From assembly GCA_042573625.1 (NCBI GenBank), contig JBHPCZ010000030.1, positions 1 to 33,880 on the forward strand: a stretch of 33,880 nt of DNA, written 5' to 3'. Of the stretch, positions 1 to 8,674 are shown in pieces. The notes under the pieces were generated by a model. The model was not told the DNA's origin and ran no database searches. It saw only the letters and a program-made list of their open reading frames with translations. The translations under genes were made by a program, and so were the position numbers. Origin of the DNA: JBHPCZ01 sp042573625. GTDB lineage: Bacteria; Desulfobacterota; Desulfobacteria; Desulfobacterales; UBA11574. Positions within the stretch are counted from its first letter, which is position 1. Every line of letters begins with the position of its first letter.

Positions 1-2
1 AT

Positions 3-200
3 GTAGAAGTTGCTATATTTATCAAGGATCAAAATAATGTAAAAAGAAAGGATGGAATTCTTAGAGGCTATGATGATGCCAATTATTATTTAGAGATGAC
101 TATGGGACCAAGAAAAGGCACTGTCATTGGTTTCCAGACAATAACAGTCATAAGGATTGAGCCAGTAACAAACAACAATAGAGGCGGTTCATATCACTGA
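3..200 (+). CDS. C-terminal end of an unknown protein (5' part outside window)
   Basis: A reading frame enters from the left edge and stays open for 65 codons to a TGA at 198-200. The visible peptide starts VEVAIFIKDQ and ends NNRGGSYH. It has mixed charge, no membrane segment and no motif I recognise. It lies 46 bp upstream of the MCM-like gene on the same strand, so the two may be co-transcribed. Function cannot be assigned from the fragment. Confidence 0.5.
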   Translation, partial: VEVAIFIKDQNNVKRKDGILRGYDDANYYLEMTMGPRKGTVIGFQTITVIRIEPVTNNNRGGSYH

Positions 201-246
201 ATCAAAAAACGATGAATTAGCCTGTAACTCTGGAGTATTTCAAACT

Positions 247-2541
247 TTGAGTGATACTGACAAAGTCCTTTTCATTCTTTTTGACAATCCAAATAACACC
301 AGAAAAGAGGTGGCAGAACAGTTGTGCAAGTGGTGTCGTGACGTCGTATCCGTCGTGCCTGTCGTTTCTGTCGTTAACGACAAGTACGACAAAAACGACC
401 AAGACGACATGACGACAAGGGTTTCAAAGGTGGCCCATAACCTAATTAACGTGATGAGAAGACTATCATCTGGAGATAATCCAAAGACCAAGGTTGATAA
501 GTCTAAAGTGTTAAATACGTATTCTTTGACTGAATTAGGACGTAAAACAGTTATTGATAAGATTGAAGCCTTCCAAAAAGAACTTTATGAGATGGCTAAA
601 AGGAAGGCTGAAGAAGAAAGGGAAGAATCTTTCGTTGATTTATTCAAGAGGTACATCAATCAAAACTACATTAAATCAACAATATCTGAATCACTCAGAG
701 TTGGCAAGAAATATTTCATCGCTGATTTGACAGATATGGCAAGGTTTGATTACTTCTTAACAGATTTTATATTAGATCATAACACTGATGAGATGATATC
801 ATATATGATTCAACTTATACAAGACAGGTTTATTGAGCATGATATTGATATCAGGGGATTTCGAGTATTGTTTAAGAATCTGCCCAAAAGCACCGAGAAA
901 AATATCACCAATCTTAGAGCAAAGGATATTGACCAGTTAAGGATTGTACCAGGAGAAATAAGGTCAAGGTCAAAGACAACCCTGAAGGTCAGGTATGCAA
1001 GATTTGAATGTCCAAGCTGTGCCAATGTAGTTACAGTTCTCCAACTTGATCAAGAATTCAAAGAACCCTATCAGTGTGGCTGTGGAAGGAAAGGCAAGTT
1101 TAAATTAAAACACAAAGAAACTGTTGACAGCCTGAGACTTACCATCTGCGACTTATATGAAAATTTAGATTCAAATGAAGTTCCAGAGGAAATCAACGTA
1201 TTATTAGATGAAGATCTGTTCGACTTCTCAAGGCTTGCAGAAGGCCAAAAGATTAAAGTGTATTGCATTCCAAGACAAGTTGACATCTTAAAAAGGACTG
1301 GAAAGAAAAGCATACACATGGAAAAAGTTCTTGAATGCTTTGGAATTGAAAAGCTTGAACACGATTATGCAAAAATCTTTCTCAAAGCATCTGTTGAAGA
1401 AAAGTTTAAGGAAACCAAATCTGATCCAATCAAATGGCACAGGAAGGCATTATTCAGTGATCTTCATGATGTAGATATGCCAACTAAAGTTGCAATCATT
1501 GGAATGTATGGCAGTCTTCATATATTGTATGCAGGAGCTCCTGGAAGAGGTAAATCTGACATTTGTGATAGGATCTGCCAAGTTGCTTTAAGAGGCTCGT
1601 TTGTTGAATGTATGGATGCATCCTCGAGCGGAATATTAGGCTCTGTTACAAAGAATCATTTCACTGGAAAATATTCGCTTGATGGTGGAGTTTTTAGGCC
1701 CATGCATCCTGGGGGGATTGTTACACTTGATGAGATTAATCGTGACAATGACAAACTAATTCAAAAAGTCATCTTGGGAATAATGCAAAGAAAGAGACTC
1801 AATATTCATAAAGCTAATACCAGGGTTGACCTACCATGCGACGTATCAATATGGGCTACAGTAAACCCAACATTTGCCAAGTTTGATATCAATAGAACTG
1901 AATATGAAAATTTTAACATCCTCAGACCTTTGTGGGACAGGTTTGACTTGATTGTTTATTTCAACAATAAACTTGATTATACAGATGAAACTTTAATCCT
2001 CAGCTTATTAAAAGATAAGAAGAAAGAATTTCAAATTGATGCTGAAACATTCAAGATTCTCAAGAAATATCAAATCAAAGCCCAACTGATTGATGTGAAG
2101 TTTAGAGATTCAGATTATGTTGCTCTTGGAAAGGTGCTTCAGTATTTCTATACTCAGATTAACACTGAAGCAAGCTACCGTTCATTAATGTTTATGAAAA
2201 GATTCCTTGAATGCATTTGCAGGCTACATCACAGAACCCATCCAATAGAACAAGACTTTAAACTTATGACTGATCTATTAATGCAGTTAAAACAAGAAAG
2301 ACAACTGTTTGGACAGATGGGGATCGAGCATGACGGTATTCAATCTGATGAAGATATAATTAAAGAAGTTTTAGAAGAGTTTGAGGCGAACAATCAAAAA
2401 GATGTTCCTATTGGAATGTTGGCTGAGGCTACAAAAAAGAAAGGAATCAAAGAGTTCAAGATATCCATTTGCATTGATAAACTCAAAAAAGCTGGAGACA
2501 TATACGAGCCACGAAGCGGTTTCATATCAAGAATCCAATAA
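247..2541 (+). CDS. MCM-family replicative helicase-like AAA+ ATPase
   Basis: This 764-residue protein has the full layout of archaeal/eukaryotic MCM DNA helicases. An N-terminal winged-helix-like segment covers roughly residues 1-105. The OB-fold region carries a zinc knuckle (C255, C258, C277, C279). The AAA+ core has Walker A GAPGRGKS (430-437), Walker B GGIVTLDEINR (489-499), a sensor-1 ATVNP at 537-541, an arginine-finger-type stretch LRPLWDRFDLIV (559-570) and sensor 2 near RSLMFMKR. A second winged helix occupies about 700-764. MCM proteins unwind duplex DNA as hexamers. In bacteria they are rare and usually sit in integrated elements, so horizontal origin is likely (inference). The TTG start at 247 is chosen because GGAG lies 11 bp upstream and no ATG occurs in the open frame before it. 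Residues 30-55 are encoded by an unusual palindromic array, annotated separately. Confidence 0.93.
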   Translation: MSDTDKVLFILFDNPNNTRKEVAEQLCKWCRDVVSVVPVVSVVNDKYDKNDQDDMTTRVSKVAHNLINVMRRLSSGDNPKTKVDKSKVLNTYSLTELGRKTVIDKIEAFQKELYEMAKRKAEEEREESFVDLFKRYINQNYIKSTISESLRVGKKYFIADLTDMARFDYFLTDFILDHNTDEMISYMIQLIQDRFIEHDIDIRGFRVLFKNLPKSTEKNITNLRAKDIDQLRIVPGEIRSRSKTTLKVRYARFECPSCANVVTVLQLDQEFKEPYQCGCGRKGKFKLKHKETVDSLRLTICDLYENLDSNEVPEEINVLLDEDLFDFSRLAEGQKIKVYCIPRQVDILKRTGKKSIHMEKVLECFGIEKLEHDYAKIFLKASVEEKFKETKSDPIKWHRKALFSDLHDVDMPTKVAIIGMYGSLHILYAGAPGRGKSDICDRICQVALRGSFVECMDASSSGILGSVTKNHFTGKYSLDGGVFRPMHPGGIVTLDEINRDNDKLIQKVILGIMQRKRLNIHKANTRVDLPCDVSIWATVNPTFAKFDINRTEYENFNILRPLWDRFDLIVYFNNKLDYTDETLILSLLKDKKKEFQIDAETFKILKKYQIKAQLIDVKFRDSDYVALGKVLQYFYTQINTEASYRSLMFMKRFLECICRLHHRTHPIEQDFKLMTDLLMQLKQERQLFGQMGIEHDGIQSDEDIIKEVLEEFEANNQKDVPIGMLAEATKKKGIKEFKISICIDKLKKAGDIYEPRSGFISRIQ
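335..416. repeat. Palindromic array: five GTCGT blocks facing five ACGAC blocks
   Basis: GTCGT occurs at 335, 343, 352, 361 and 370. ACGAC ends at 381, 390, 399, 408 and 416. Every paired start and end sums to 751, so the two sets are exactly symmetric about 375.5. The centre is a 12-bp palindrome, GTCGTTAACGAC (370-381). Blocks are phased at 9 bp (8 bp at the outer ends) and spacers of 3-4 bp are mostly non-complementary. The array is in frame with the MCM-like gene and encodes (S/P)VV units followed by (N/Y)D(K/Q) units. It falls in the loop of the N-terminal winged-helix segment. Confidence 0.9.
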
Positions 2542-3026
2542 AAGGTTTCCCTCTCCCCCGGCACCCCCTCACCCTTCCAATATGCATACTGATCTGCAAT
2601 TTGTTCCTTTTACAGATATCACCATACAGAAAAAGAATATTTAAATGGTACAGACTCGGTGATCGGGATGTCAGATAGCACAGCCGTTATCGTTTGGTGA
2701 TATGGTATTGAGGTATCTCAAAAAATTCGGGCCATTGATAAGTGGTTTTCATTGCAGTATCAAATGTCAAGGTGACGCGGAAATTTAGATTATTATTGAA
2801 TTTAGAATATACTAAATATTTGATTTCCCTATAATCATGATAGTCTATTATATATAATAATATCTTCGCACTTTTTTTCTTTAAATTTCTTTGTTCTATC
2901 TGATCCATAAACAGTTCAGCGATGTACTCAATAATCAAGACATAGAACCTACTCATGAGAGATGGATAGAATGCCTAAGGTTTCTAAAAAGCACCAATCT
3001 TGATCCCACAGAAAAGAGTGTAGCAT
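2542..3026. other. AT-rich intergenic stretch without a supported gene
   Basis: About 485 bp separate the MCM-like gene from the converging minus-strand genes. A short C-rich tract follows the MCM stop; the rest is strongly AT-rich. Open frames of 89 codons (minus, 2687-2956) and about 53 codons (plus, ending 3045) exist. Neither has a ribosome site or a recognisable family, and they overlap each other. No clear terminator hairpin was seen. Confidence 0.4.
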
Positions 3027-3317
3027 TTATTGCTCTTCCTCATTAGCAGCATAATCGATCAAAGGTTCACCAGCTCTGTTCTCCATCACATATCTGATAT
3101 ACATCTTTGTCAAATCGTTTCCTGTTAAACCCTTCATATTCTGCACAATCTTCGCATATCTATCTTTATCAATCTCTCCTGATCTGTACATCTGTGTATA
3201 TTTCTCCCATTCTGGTTTAACATCGAAGCTAGGACGAATATTATCCTCTCTTTCCTCTTCCAACGCCTGAACCAACTTATTCCCATCAAGGATAAGTTTT
3301 ATTTCGATTACTGCCAT
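3027..3317 (-). CDS. Small hypothetical protein, possible distant member of the 98-residue family seen at 10805
   Basis: The 96-residue acidic soluble protein starts MAVIEIKLILDGNKL and ends AANEEEQ. It has no signal peptide, membrane segment or cysteines. Its middle reads DVKPEWEKY, then a basic/acidic helix, then LTGNDL and a VMENRAG stretch. This echoes the order in the 98-residue protein at 10805-11101 (DIKDEWAFY, then MTKDEY, then AIHYGA) with similar spacing, so a remote relationship is plausible but not proven. It is the last of a run of minus-strand genes after the ARH gene. The ATG follows a weak purine stretch (CCGGGG). Function unknown. Confidence 0.55.
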   Translation of the reverse strand: MAVIEIKLILDGNKLVQALEEEREDNIRPSFDVKPEWEKYTQMYRSGEIDKDRYAKIVQNMKGLTGNDLTKMYIRYVMENRAGEPLIDYAANEEEQ

Positions 3318-3480
3318 ATAGATACCCCGGTTGTTTTACTACTAGTAAATGATTAAACACTGACAGAACTTCATTAAGTCGTGAAATCAGGCGTTTCAAA
3401 CACTAGAATCAATGTATTACATGGCCTGTAAAGTCTGCTTTCTTTAATTTTGATAAACATCGTCCCATCCTTTCCAGATT

Positions 3481-3813
3481 TTATATAACGCTTCTAGCCT
3501 CATGTCTTACATACAAATCATATCTTCCAAGAATATCCATGCGTGACAGATTTTCAAGGCTATCTAATCTCTTTCCGAGATCATCAAATTGTTCTTCTCT
3601 TTCTTTTCCTTTTAGGCCACCTCTAATACCATCGTATATTGGAACAACACAGTGCTTTTGGTAGATGTCTGTAAGATCAATTTCACAGTTTTTCTTTATC
3701 TTGTCTACTATGGAGTAACCCATATCAATAACTGTTCTTTCATATGGCTTCAGAGCTACAGCAATTGTAAAGCCACTTTTCTTTCCATATGCCATTATTC
3801 TTAACATACTCAA
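3481..3813 (-). CDS. Small hypothetical protein (about 110 residues)
   Basis: The product begins MSMLRIMAYGKKSGFTIAVALKPYERTV. It looks like a small soluble alpha/beta protein with a charged C-terminal half (KGKEREEQFDDLGKRLDSLENLSRMD) that could form a helix. No family is recognised. Initiation could be TTG at 3813 or ATG at 3807; a TAGGT stretch upstream fits either. It lies 52 bp downstream of the broken 98-residue paralogue and in the same orientation as the ARH operon, so it is probably read from that transcript. Confidence 0.5.
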   Translation of the reverse strand: MSMLRIMAYGKKSGFTIAVALKPYERTVIDMGYSIVDKIKKNCEIDLTDIYQKHCVVPIYDGIRGGLKGKEREEQFDDLGKRLDSLENLSRMDILGRYDLYVRHEARSVI

Positions 3814-3865
3814 TATAACCTACCAATCATACATGTTTGTTTTATAAATTATCCATAAACAATTA

Positions 3866-4171
3866 TCAGGGTTTGCGAAGGCGTATCGTATCGTCGGAAT
3901 CTTTTATCACAGAAACAAATACAACATCGTGGAATAGGGCACAGTTTAAAAATAATTTAAAGTCGGACCGAGTCATCTGTTTTAATTTATCAACAAATTC
4001 TAACAGCACTTCTCTGTCGGCTTTCCCTTTCAAATATGCACCCTTATATTACTGCCACTCATCTTTTACATAGTGAAGGGTGATATTCCATTCCTTTTCC
4101 TTGTCCTTGATCAGCTTGTCGCCTAATTTAACGACCAAATCTAAGATTCTATGTTTTTCTGGCCTCTTCAC
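3866..4171 (-). pseudogene. Nonsense-disrupted paralogue of the 98-residue protein at 10805-11101
   Basis: Reading the minus strand from a GTG at 4171 gives 101 codons and a TGA. An in-frame TAA at 4049-4051 (codon 41) is the only break. The translation matches the intact protein at 10805-11101 along its length: ILDLVVKLGDKLIKDKEKEW against TIDLITKQGDLLIQKKEIKW, HYVKDEWQ against YDIKDEWA, then YLKGKADREVL, KLKQMTRSDF and NCALFHDVVF against FLQGKAKRKVL, KLEAMTKDEY and ECAIHYGAVF. The stop falls at the phenylalanine position after DEWA. The frame overlaps the last 23 bp of the ARH gene, suggesting former translational coupling. A single substitution or a sequencing error would explain the stop. 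Confidence 0.75.
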
Positions 4172-5324
4172 TATTCAGCTCATTCTTTTTTAGATCGTAT
4201 AGCGATTTTGCTTGAGTTTTCAACACATGGCTTACCAAAAGACCATCTACGAGTTCTTTAGGAATGTTTCTGTAACCTAAGTATGCCCCACTAAGCGCAC
4301 ATGCCATTGAAGCAACAGTATCAGCATCATGCCCGGCATTTACAGCTGTATACAGTGTTTCTTCGAAATTATCCGGTGTCCGCAAAAAACTATAGAGTGC
4401 AAAAGGCAATGATTCTAAAACATATGAACGATTATTCCATACAGCTCGAACCTTAAGCGGATTTTCTGATAACATTCCTTTCATCTCTTCGGCAATTCTT
4501 TTATACAGACTTGTCGGAATGCCATTTCTATCTTTATATCTACCCCCTTCAATTCCCCGAATCGACATGGCAAGACCATCTATGATTCCATACTTTCTAT
4601 CTTCAATAGTGCCAGGAATTAAATGGGTTAGCTCAGCAACAGCCAATCCCTGAACAATTGAGCTTGCAATCGCCATCCTGTCATTATGGGTCATCATGCA
4701 CTGAAGAGCAGCCTCCGCTTTTAATGTGTGATAATTGTCAATGTTCATTAATCCTGCTGGAGAAACTCTCATCGCCGAACCATTCGTTGGAGATTCTATT
4801 CCAGTTTCATACCATCTCATTTTTTTACTTGAAAAGTTTTCCACAAATGCCTTGTATGTCCTGCCGGATCCTCTTACGGTTTCTGATACAAATCTTTTTG
4901 CAAGGTCTGGTAGATAAAGCCTGCCACAAGCTATATATGAATCAGCTAAAAACATTGTTAATCTCGTATCATCAGTGATATCTCCCTTAGGCCTTGAACT
5001 GTATTTTTTTGTCCTGTATTCCCTGACAGGTTTTTTGATTCTGTCCGGTGGCCATCCTTCCACTGGGGCTCCCATTGCATCTCCAATACCAACACCTATT
5101 AAGGCACCCTTGAATTTATCAAGATAGTCAACATCTTTATTGATCTGCGGAGAAGGAATACGATTGAAGTTTAAATGTGGGACAATCTTTTCTCTTTCCA
5201 GTAGGCGATACAACGATGATGCACTTATACGCTGATTTGCATCCAGATTTGAATCAACCTTTCTTCTTTTTATTTTAGATTTCAAATAATTAAATAGCAT
5301 TTCAGTTAATATGTTCCCAGACAA
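4149..5324 (-). CDS. ADP-ribosylglycohydrolase (ARH/DraG family)
   Basis: Enzymes of this family remove ADP-ribose from modified proteins or small molecules using two metal ions. The signatures are visible. GALIGVGIGDAMGAPVEG lies near residues 73-90 and ITDDTRLTMF (116-125) supplies the TDD metal ligands. NGSAMRVSPAG follows near 181, THND near 212, and AGHDADTVASMACALSGAYLG (330-350) supplies the second metal site. A non-family extension of about 65 residues precedes the domain. The frame opens at TTG 5324; ATG at 5300 is an alternative and neither has a good ribosome site. It starts 13 bp after the TPR-like gene, so it probably shares the DUF3142-TPR transcript. The broken small-protein gene overlaps its 3' end. 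ADP-ribosyltransferase and NADAR genes elsewhere in the window suggest an ADP-ribose signalling setting (inference). Confidence 0.92.
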   Translation of the reverse strand: MSGNILTEMLFNYLKSKIKRRKVDSNLDANQRISASSLYRLLEREKIVPHLNFNRIPSPQINKDVDYLDKFKGALIGVGIGDAMGAPVEGWPPDRIKKPVREYRTKKYSSRPKGDITDDTRLTMFLADSYIACGRLYLPDLAKRFVSETVRGSGRTYKAFVENFSSKKMRWYETGIESPTNGSAMRVSPAGLMNIDNYHTLKAEAALQCMMTHNDRMAIASSIVQGLAVAELTHLIPGTIEDRKYGIIDGLAMSIRGIEGGRYKDRNGIPTSLYKRIAEEMKGMLSENPLKVRAVWNNRSYVLESLPFALYSFLRTPDNFEETLYTAVNAGHDADTVASMACALSGAYLGYRNIPKELVDGLLVSHVLKTQAKSLYDLKKNELNSEEARKT

Positions 5325-5337
5325 TAGTTTTTTGCAG

Positions 5338-7350
5338 TTATCGCATTTTTAAGACCTTGTAGAATCGATCCGCTGCTTTGGGATCTCTTTTTTTCAGCCA
5401 CGAGGCCGCTTTCATAAGCATCTTTTCTGTTTCATCAGGCTTGTTCGACATAAGCTTGGCCGCCTGCCAGGCGTGCTCAGCCGCTATGTAGCGGTAATGG
5501 AATCGCTTGTCCGGGTGAATTATATTTTGCCTGAGGCGTTGCTTTTCATCCGGCGAGCTTTGGACAATTCTTGCCAAGCCGGTAGAGCTGCGAATTAGAG
5601 ACGCCGGCTCTCCTTGGTAATTACCTCTATATACAAACCAGTCCGGTTCGACCTCGGTACCTAGAATTTCCATCCCCTTGTAACGGGCAATGAGAGCTGC
5701 TTCCCACAGTGCTTTTGCGCGTTCTTGGTTTGATAACTGCTTATCAGATCCTTTTTGCATTTCGGCAATATATTCGTCTAAAATGAGTTGTAACTTCAAC
5801 GGATAATACGTGCGGGCCTCTTCCCAGCGTCCCTCTCTGGCAAGCCGTCGGGCAAGAAGGTGACGAATTCGTTCATGAACTTTAATGCTGTAGTTATCAC
5901 TTAGAACACCGATCGGGCTTTGTATTTCTTTTCTAGGCACGGATCCCGGCCAGTTGAGATCAACATATATTTTCAACTCGCTTGATGAAAGAATGCGCTC
6001 AGCCACGTAGCAGGCATCTTCCCAGAACCCTCCGTTGAGCAACGCATCGTATGATTTAACAAACTGCTCTTGGGCAAGATACAATACGCCGAGTTCACCA
6101 CAAACCCTTTTGACAATATTGGATTCTTCAACAAAATCCCATTTTGAGTGTTCATTAACTTCCTGAACAGGGGGCACTTTTTTATTGATGTATTCAAGAT
6201 GACTGATTGCCTCAGTTATATTTCCGTCTCGCAAAAGCAGCTTGGCTCGGATGAAACGAGTGATAATGGAGTTTTTGGGTGCAACCCCTATCCAGCGTTG
6301 AGCAGCTTCAAAGTTTCCAATCTGATATGCTGACCATGCGAGACGGTCTGCTTCCTGAACAAGAGAAACTCCAGCTGCCTCAACAGCAGAAAGCCATTTT
6401 TGTGAGGTTTTTTGGAAAGGGCCCGTGTTGAACGGCAAAGTGCTTCGGTGAGATACAACCAGAGCTGTGAGAACTTTGCGCGCCAAAGTGTTTCCGGCGA
6501 TTTCTTTAAGGACTTCCGGATCTGCTTTAAGGGCACGGTCGGCAGTAATTTTCAAAGACTGAACAGCACTGGTATCACCTGTTGAAAGCTGACGGGCGTA
6601 CAGATTGATAGCTCGGATGCACTTGTTCTGATCCAATAAAGCCCGTGCCTCCCATCCCAGGCTGGAAGAAGCCAGCCCCAGGCTGTCAGCGTAGCCTTTT
6701 TTTACGAGCAGGCGGACACGTTTAAACCACGGAACTGCGCTTTCCGGATATTCTTTGAGCAGAACTTTTCCGATCATGAAAGCGGCCCATGTAGATCGGT
6801 AAATCCTTTCGGGCCTTGGTCGTTCAAGTACTTTCATCCAGGCGTTTATTGCCATAAAGGGTTGGCCTTGGTAATAAAAAAAGGCCCCTTTGAGATACTC
6901 TGAAAATTCTATCGGTAATCCTTCTGGTATGGCCGGCAGGTTCACTTGGGAGGCTTCATTTTTTTGATTAGCATTTTTTTGCCTCAGTGAAGAGAGACTC
7001 ATGCCATGTTTGAGCAAAGTTTTCCGGAATGAAAGATACTCACTTACGATCTGATCTATCTGTGAACTCTCAATATTTTTGGATTTCAACGCTTCGGATA
7101 ATTCTATTACGTCAGCCTCAATTATATCAGAAGGTGCAAATGTGATCACTGCCTTAAAGGGTGATGCGTCCGGTAGACGGACACGTTCGATTTCCTCTTG
7201 GAAAATACCTACAGGAGCTTCAAGAACAATTGTATCATTACTGGTTATAAGACGTTTTGGATAGTTCGTGACACAGGCCCACGCGGAAGCCTTTATGAAT
7301 ATTAAAGATAGTATAAAACCGATGATCTTATGTTTTAAGAAAAGTGACAA
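5338..7350 (-). CDS. Secreted TPR/Sel1-like helical-repeat protein
   Basis: A 670-residue protein with an N-terminal signal peptide (MSLFLKHKIIGFILSLIFIKASAWA, likely cleaved before the cysteine), predicted to act outside the cytoplasm. The body is almost wholly helical, with repeat-like pairs such as YLKGAFFYYQGQPFMAINAW, WSAYQIGNFEAAQRW, ELGVLYLAQEQFVKSYDALL and RRLAREGRWEEAR, typical of degenerate tetratricopeptide repeats. The C-terminus has FHYRYIAAEHAWQAA and ASWLKKRDPKAADRFYK. The start is TTG at 7350, supported by AAAGGTG 8 nt upstream. It overlaps the end of the DUF3142 gene by 23 bp, so the pair is translationally coupled and probably works together at the envelope. Specific role unknown. 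Confidence 0.85.
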   Translation of the reverse strand: MSLFLKHKIIGFILSLIFIKASAWACVTNYPKRLITSNDTIVLEAPVGIFQEEIERVRLPDASPFKAVITFAPSDIIEADVIELSEALKSKNIESSQIDQIVSEYLSFRKTLLKHGMSLSSLRQKNANQKNEASQVNLPAIPEGLPIEFSEYLKGAFFYYQGQPFMAINAWMKVLERPRPERIYRSTWAAFMIGKVLLKEYPESAVPWFKRVRLLVKKGYADSLGLASSSLGWEARALLDQNKCIRAINLYARQLSTGDTSAVQSLKITADRALKADPEVLKEIAGNTLARKVLTALVVSHRSTLPFNTGPFQKTSQKWLSAVEAAGVSLVQEADRLAWSAYQIGNFEAAQRWIGVAPKNSIITRFIRAKLLLRDGNITEAISHLEYINKKVPPVQEVNEHSKWDFVEESNIVKRVCGELGVLYLAQEQFVKSYDALLNGGFWEDACYVAERILSSSELKIYVDLNWPGSVPRKEIQSPIGVLSDNYSIKVHERIRHLLARRLAREGRWEEARTYYPLKLQLILDEYIAEMQKGSDKQLSNQERAKALWEAALIARYKGMEILGTEVEPDWFVYRGNYQGEPASLIRSSTGLARIVQSSPDEKQRLRQNIIHPDKRFHYRYIAAEHAWQAAKLMSNKPDETEKMLMKAASWLKKRDPKAADRFYKVLKMR

Positions 7351-8650
7351 TTGAATTCACCTTTGTTTCTTGTTCAAAACGGATCCAGCCGATTTTCCAG
7401 GAATCGCCGGGTGTAATTCTTTCGAGTGTGTGATATTTGTCGGGTTGTAAGCATATATTTGCGTGTTTCGTCGCTGTCAGAACAAACCCTCGCAGCCCAT
7501 CAGCAGCAATACGTTTCCCTTGTTCCCACTCTATCTGAACATTAACGGCGGGATACAAATCCGTATTCCCAGTATTGATCAGTATGATTTCGGCCAGCTC
7601 TGGAACCGGGTATTCTACTTTGACAGCTACAGTCAGGTCTGGAACTTGTCCGGCCATGACGGCGGAGAGTGTAATCCATGACCAATTCATACGGTCACCT
7701 TCCACAGGAAGTCGAAACCACGTTATACCTTTCATGCAGGCAGGCCGGTCAGTTTTCCATGTTCGCACCAATCTTGACATTGCACATGGATCAGCGAAGA
7801 CGGTGCGATAGGTTGCCCCAGGAATCCAAGCACGCGAAGGGGATTCAGCTTGTCTGCCAATGAAGCGGCCGTTTTTATCAAAGGTCAACAGGTATCCGTA
7901 TGTCGGTAGCGCAACGCGAAACGGCACCCCGATTCGGGCAGCCTGTTCCACCCATTGACGCGTTAAAGTCTTGTCACACAGAGTGAATGGAGATTTCGGT
8001 TCGTTCTGCTGGCTCAGTGAGTGCACTTGAAGAACATAACCGTCTGTGGCGCATGCTAAAGGAATGAAGGTTTTATGCTTCATCCAGCAGGGAAGGGCAG
8101 TAATGGTGAGTGGAGTGGGATGGATTGTTGGGCGCAAAACCTCAATCCATTTCCGGTATCCATCCAGCTTGGATTCAGCACAATCAAAGTCAATCTGAAA
8201 TTCAGCAGGTTTTACACCGGATGTGTTTGCTTCTGCTATTAATGAAGTCGCCAATCTAATTAATAGAGTCGTTGCTTCATCCTGGCGTTCAAAAGGTCCG
8301 GCGTATTGCTCTATGCGCAGGCAAAGGCCAACTGGTTTCTTAGTTGCTTTCAAGGCATTATAGTCAATGGGAACGCGCTTTACAGATGCCTGTCCGGTTT
8401 TCCAAAGGACCTCTGCCGAAAGGGCTAAAAACCTTGATGTTTGAGGAGCAGCCTGCTTGAGTATGTTCGATACCTTTTCGTTCCAGAGGTAATTCCATAT
8501 ATAGATTTCATTGGAGAGCGGCCTTTGATGCCACTGGATGCTTTGGGATAAATTAAGGAAGACAGAAAGTGTTGCAACAAGGATTGCCAGGATAGCTACT
8601 CCTCTGACAAAAATGCTATTAACGTGAATTCTATTATTTAAAAGGTCCAT
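7328..8650 (-). CDS. DUF3142 family protein, membrane-anchored
   Basis: A 440-residue protein with one N-terminal hydrophobic segment (about residues 14-36, FVRGVAILAILVATLSVFL), giving an anchored or secreted product. The region around residues 110-330 fits DUF3142. EFQIDFDCAESKLDGYRKWI is followed by LTITALPCWM, TDGYVLQVHSL, GVPFRVALPTYGYLL and GITWFRLPVEGD, a pattern like a TIM-barrel glycosidase. No activity is established for the family. The C-terminal 100 residues resemble a beta-sandwich (LTVAVKVEYPVPELAEIILINTGNTDLYP). It overlaps the downstream TPR-like gene. A polysaccharide- or envelope-related role is only inference. Confidence 0.82.
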   Translation of the reverse strand: MDLLNNRIHVNSIFVRGVAILAILVATLSVFLNLSQSIQWHQRPLSNEIYIWNYLWNEKVSNILKQAAPQTSRFLALSAEVLWKTGQASVKRVPIDYNALKATKKPVGLCLRIEQYAGPFERQDEATTLLIRLATSLIAEANTSGVKPAEFQIDFDCAESKLDGYRKWIEVLRPTIHPTPLTITALPCWMKHKTFIPLACATDGYVLQVHSLSQQNEPKSPFTLCDKTLTRQWVEQAARIGVPFRVALPTYGYLLTFDKNGRFIGRQAESPSRAWIPGATYRTVFADPCAMSRLVRTWKTDRPACMKGITWFRLPVEGDRMNWSWITLSAVMAGQVPDLTVAVKVEYPVPELAEIILINTGNTDLYPAVNVQIEWEQGKRIAADGLRGFVLTATKHANICLQPDKYHTLERITPGDSWKIGWIRFEQETKVNSIVTFLKT

Positions 8651-8674
8651 TTTTACAAACCCATTAACAATATT

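Noticed and set aside
335..416. CRISPR array or tandem direct repeat
   Set aside because: Units are 5 bp with 3-4 bp spacers and switch to their complement at the centre; this is a dyad, not a CRISPR.
2687..2956. 89-codon minus-strand frame in the AT-rich gap after the MCM-like gene
   Set aside because: No ribosome site, biased AT-rich composition (runs of I, Y, K, F), no family resemblance, and a competing plus-strand frame over part of it.
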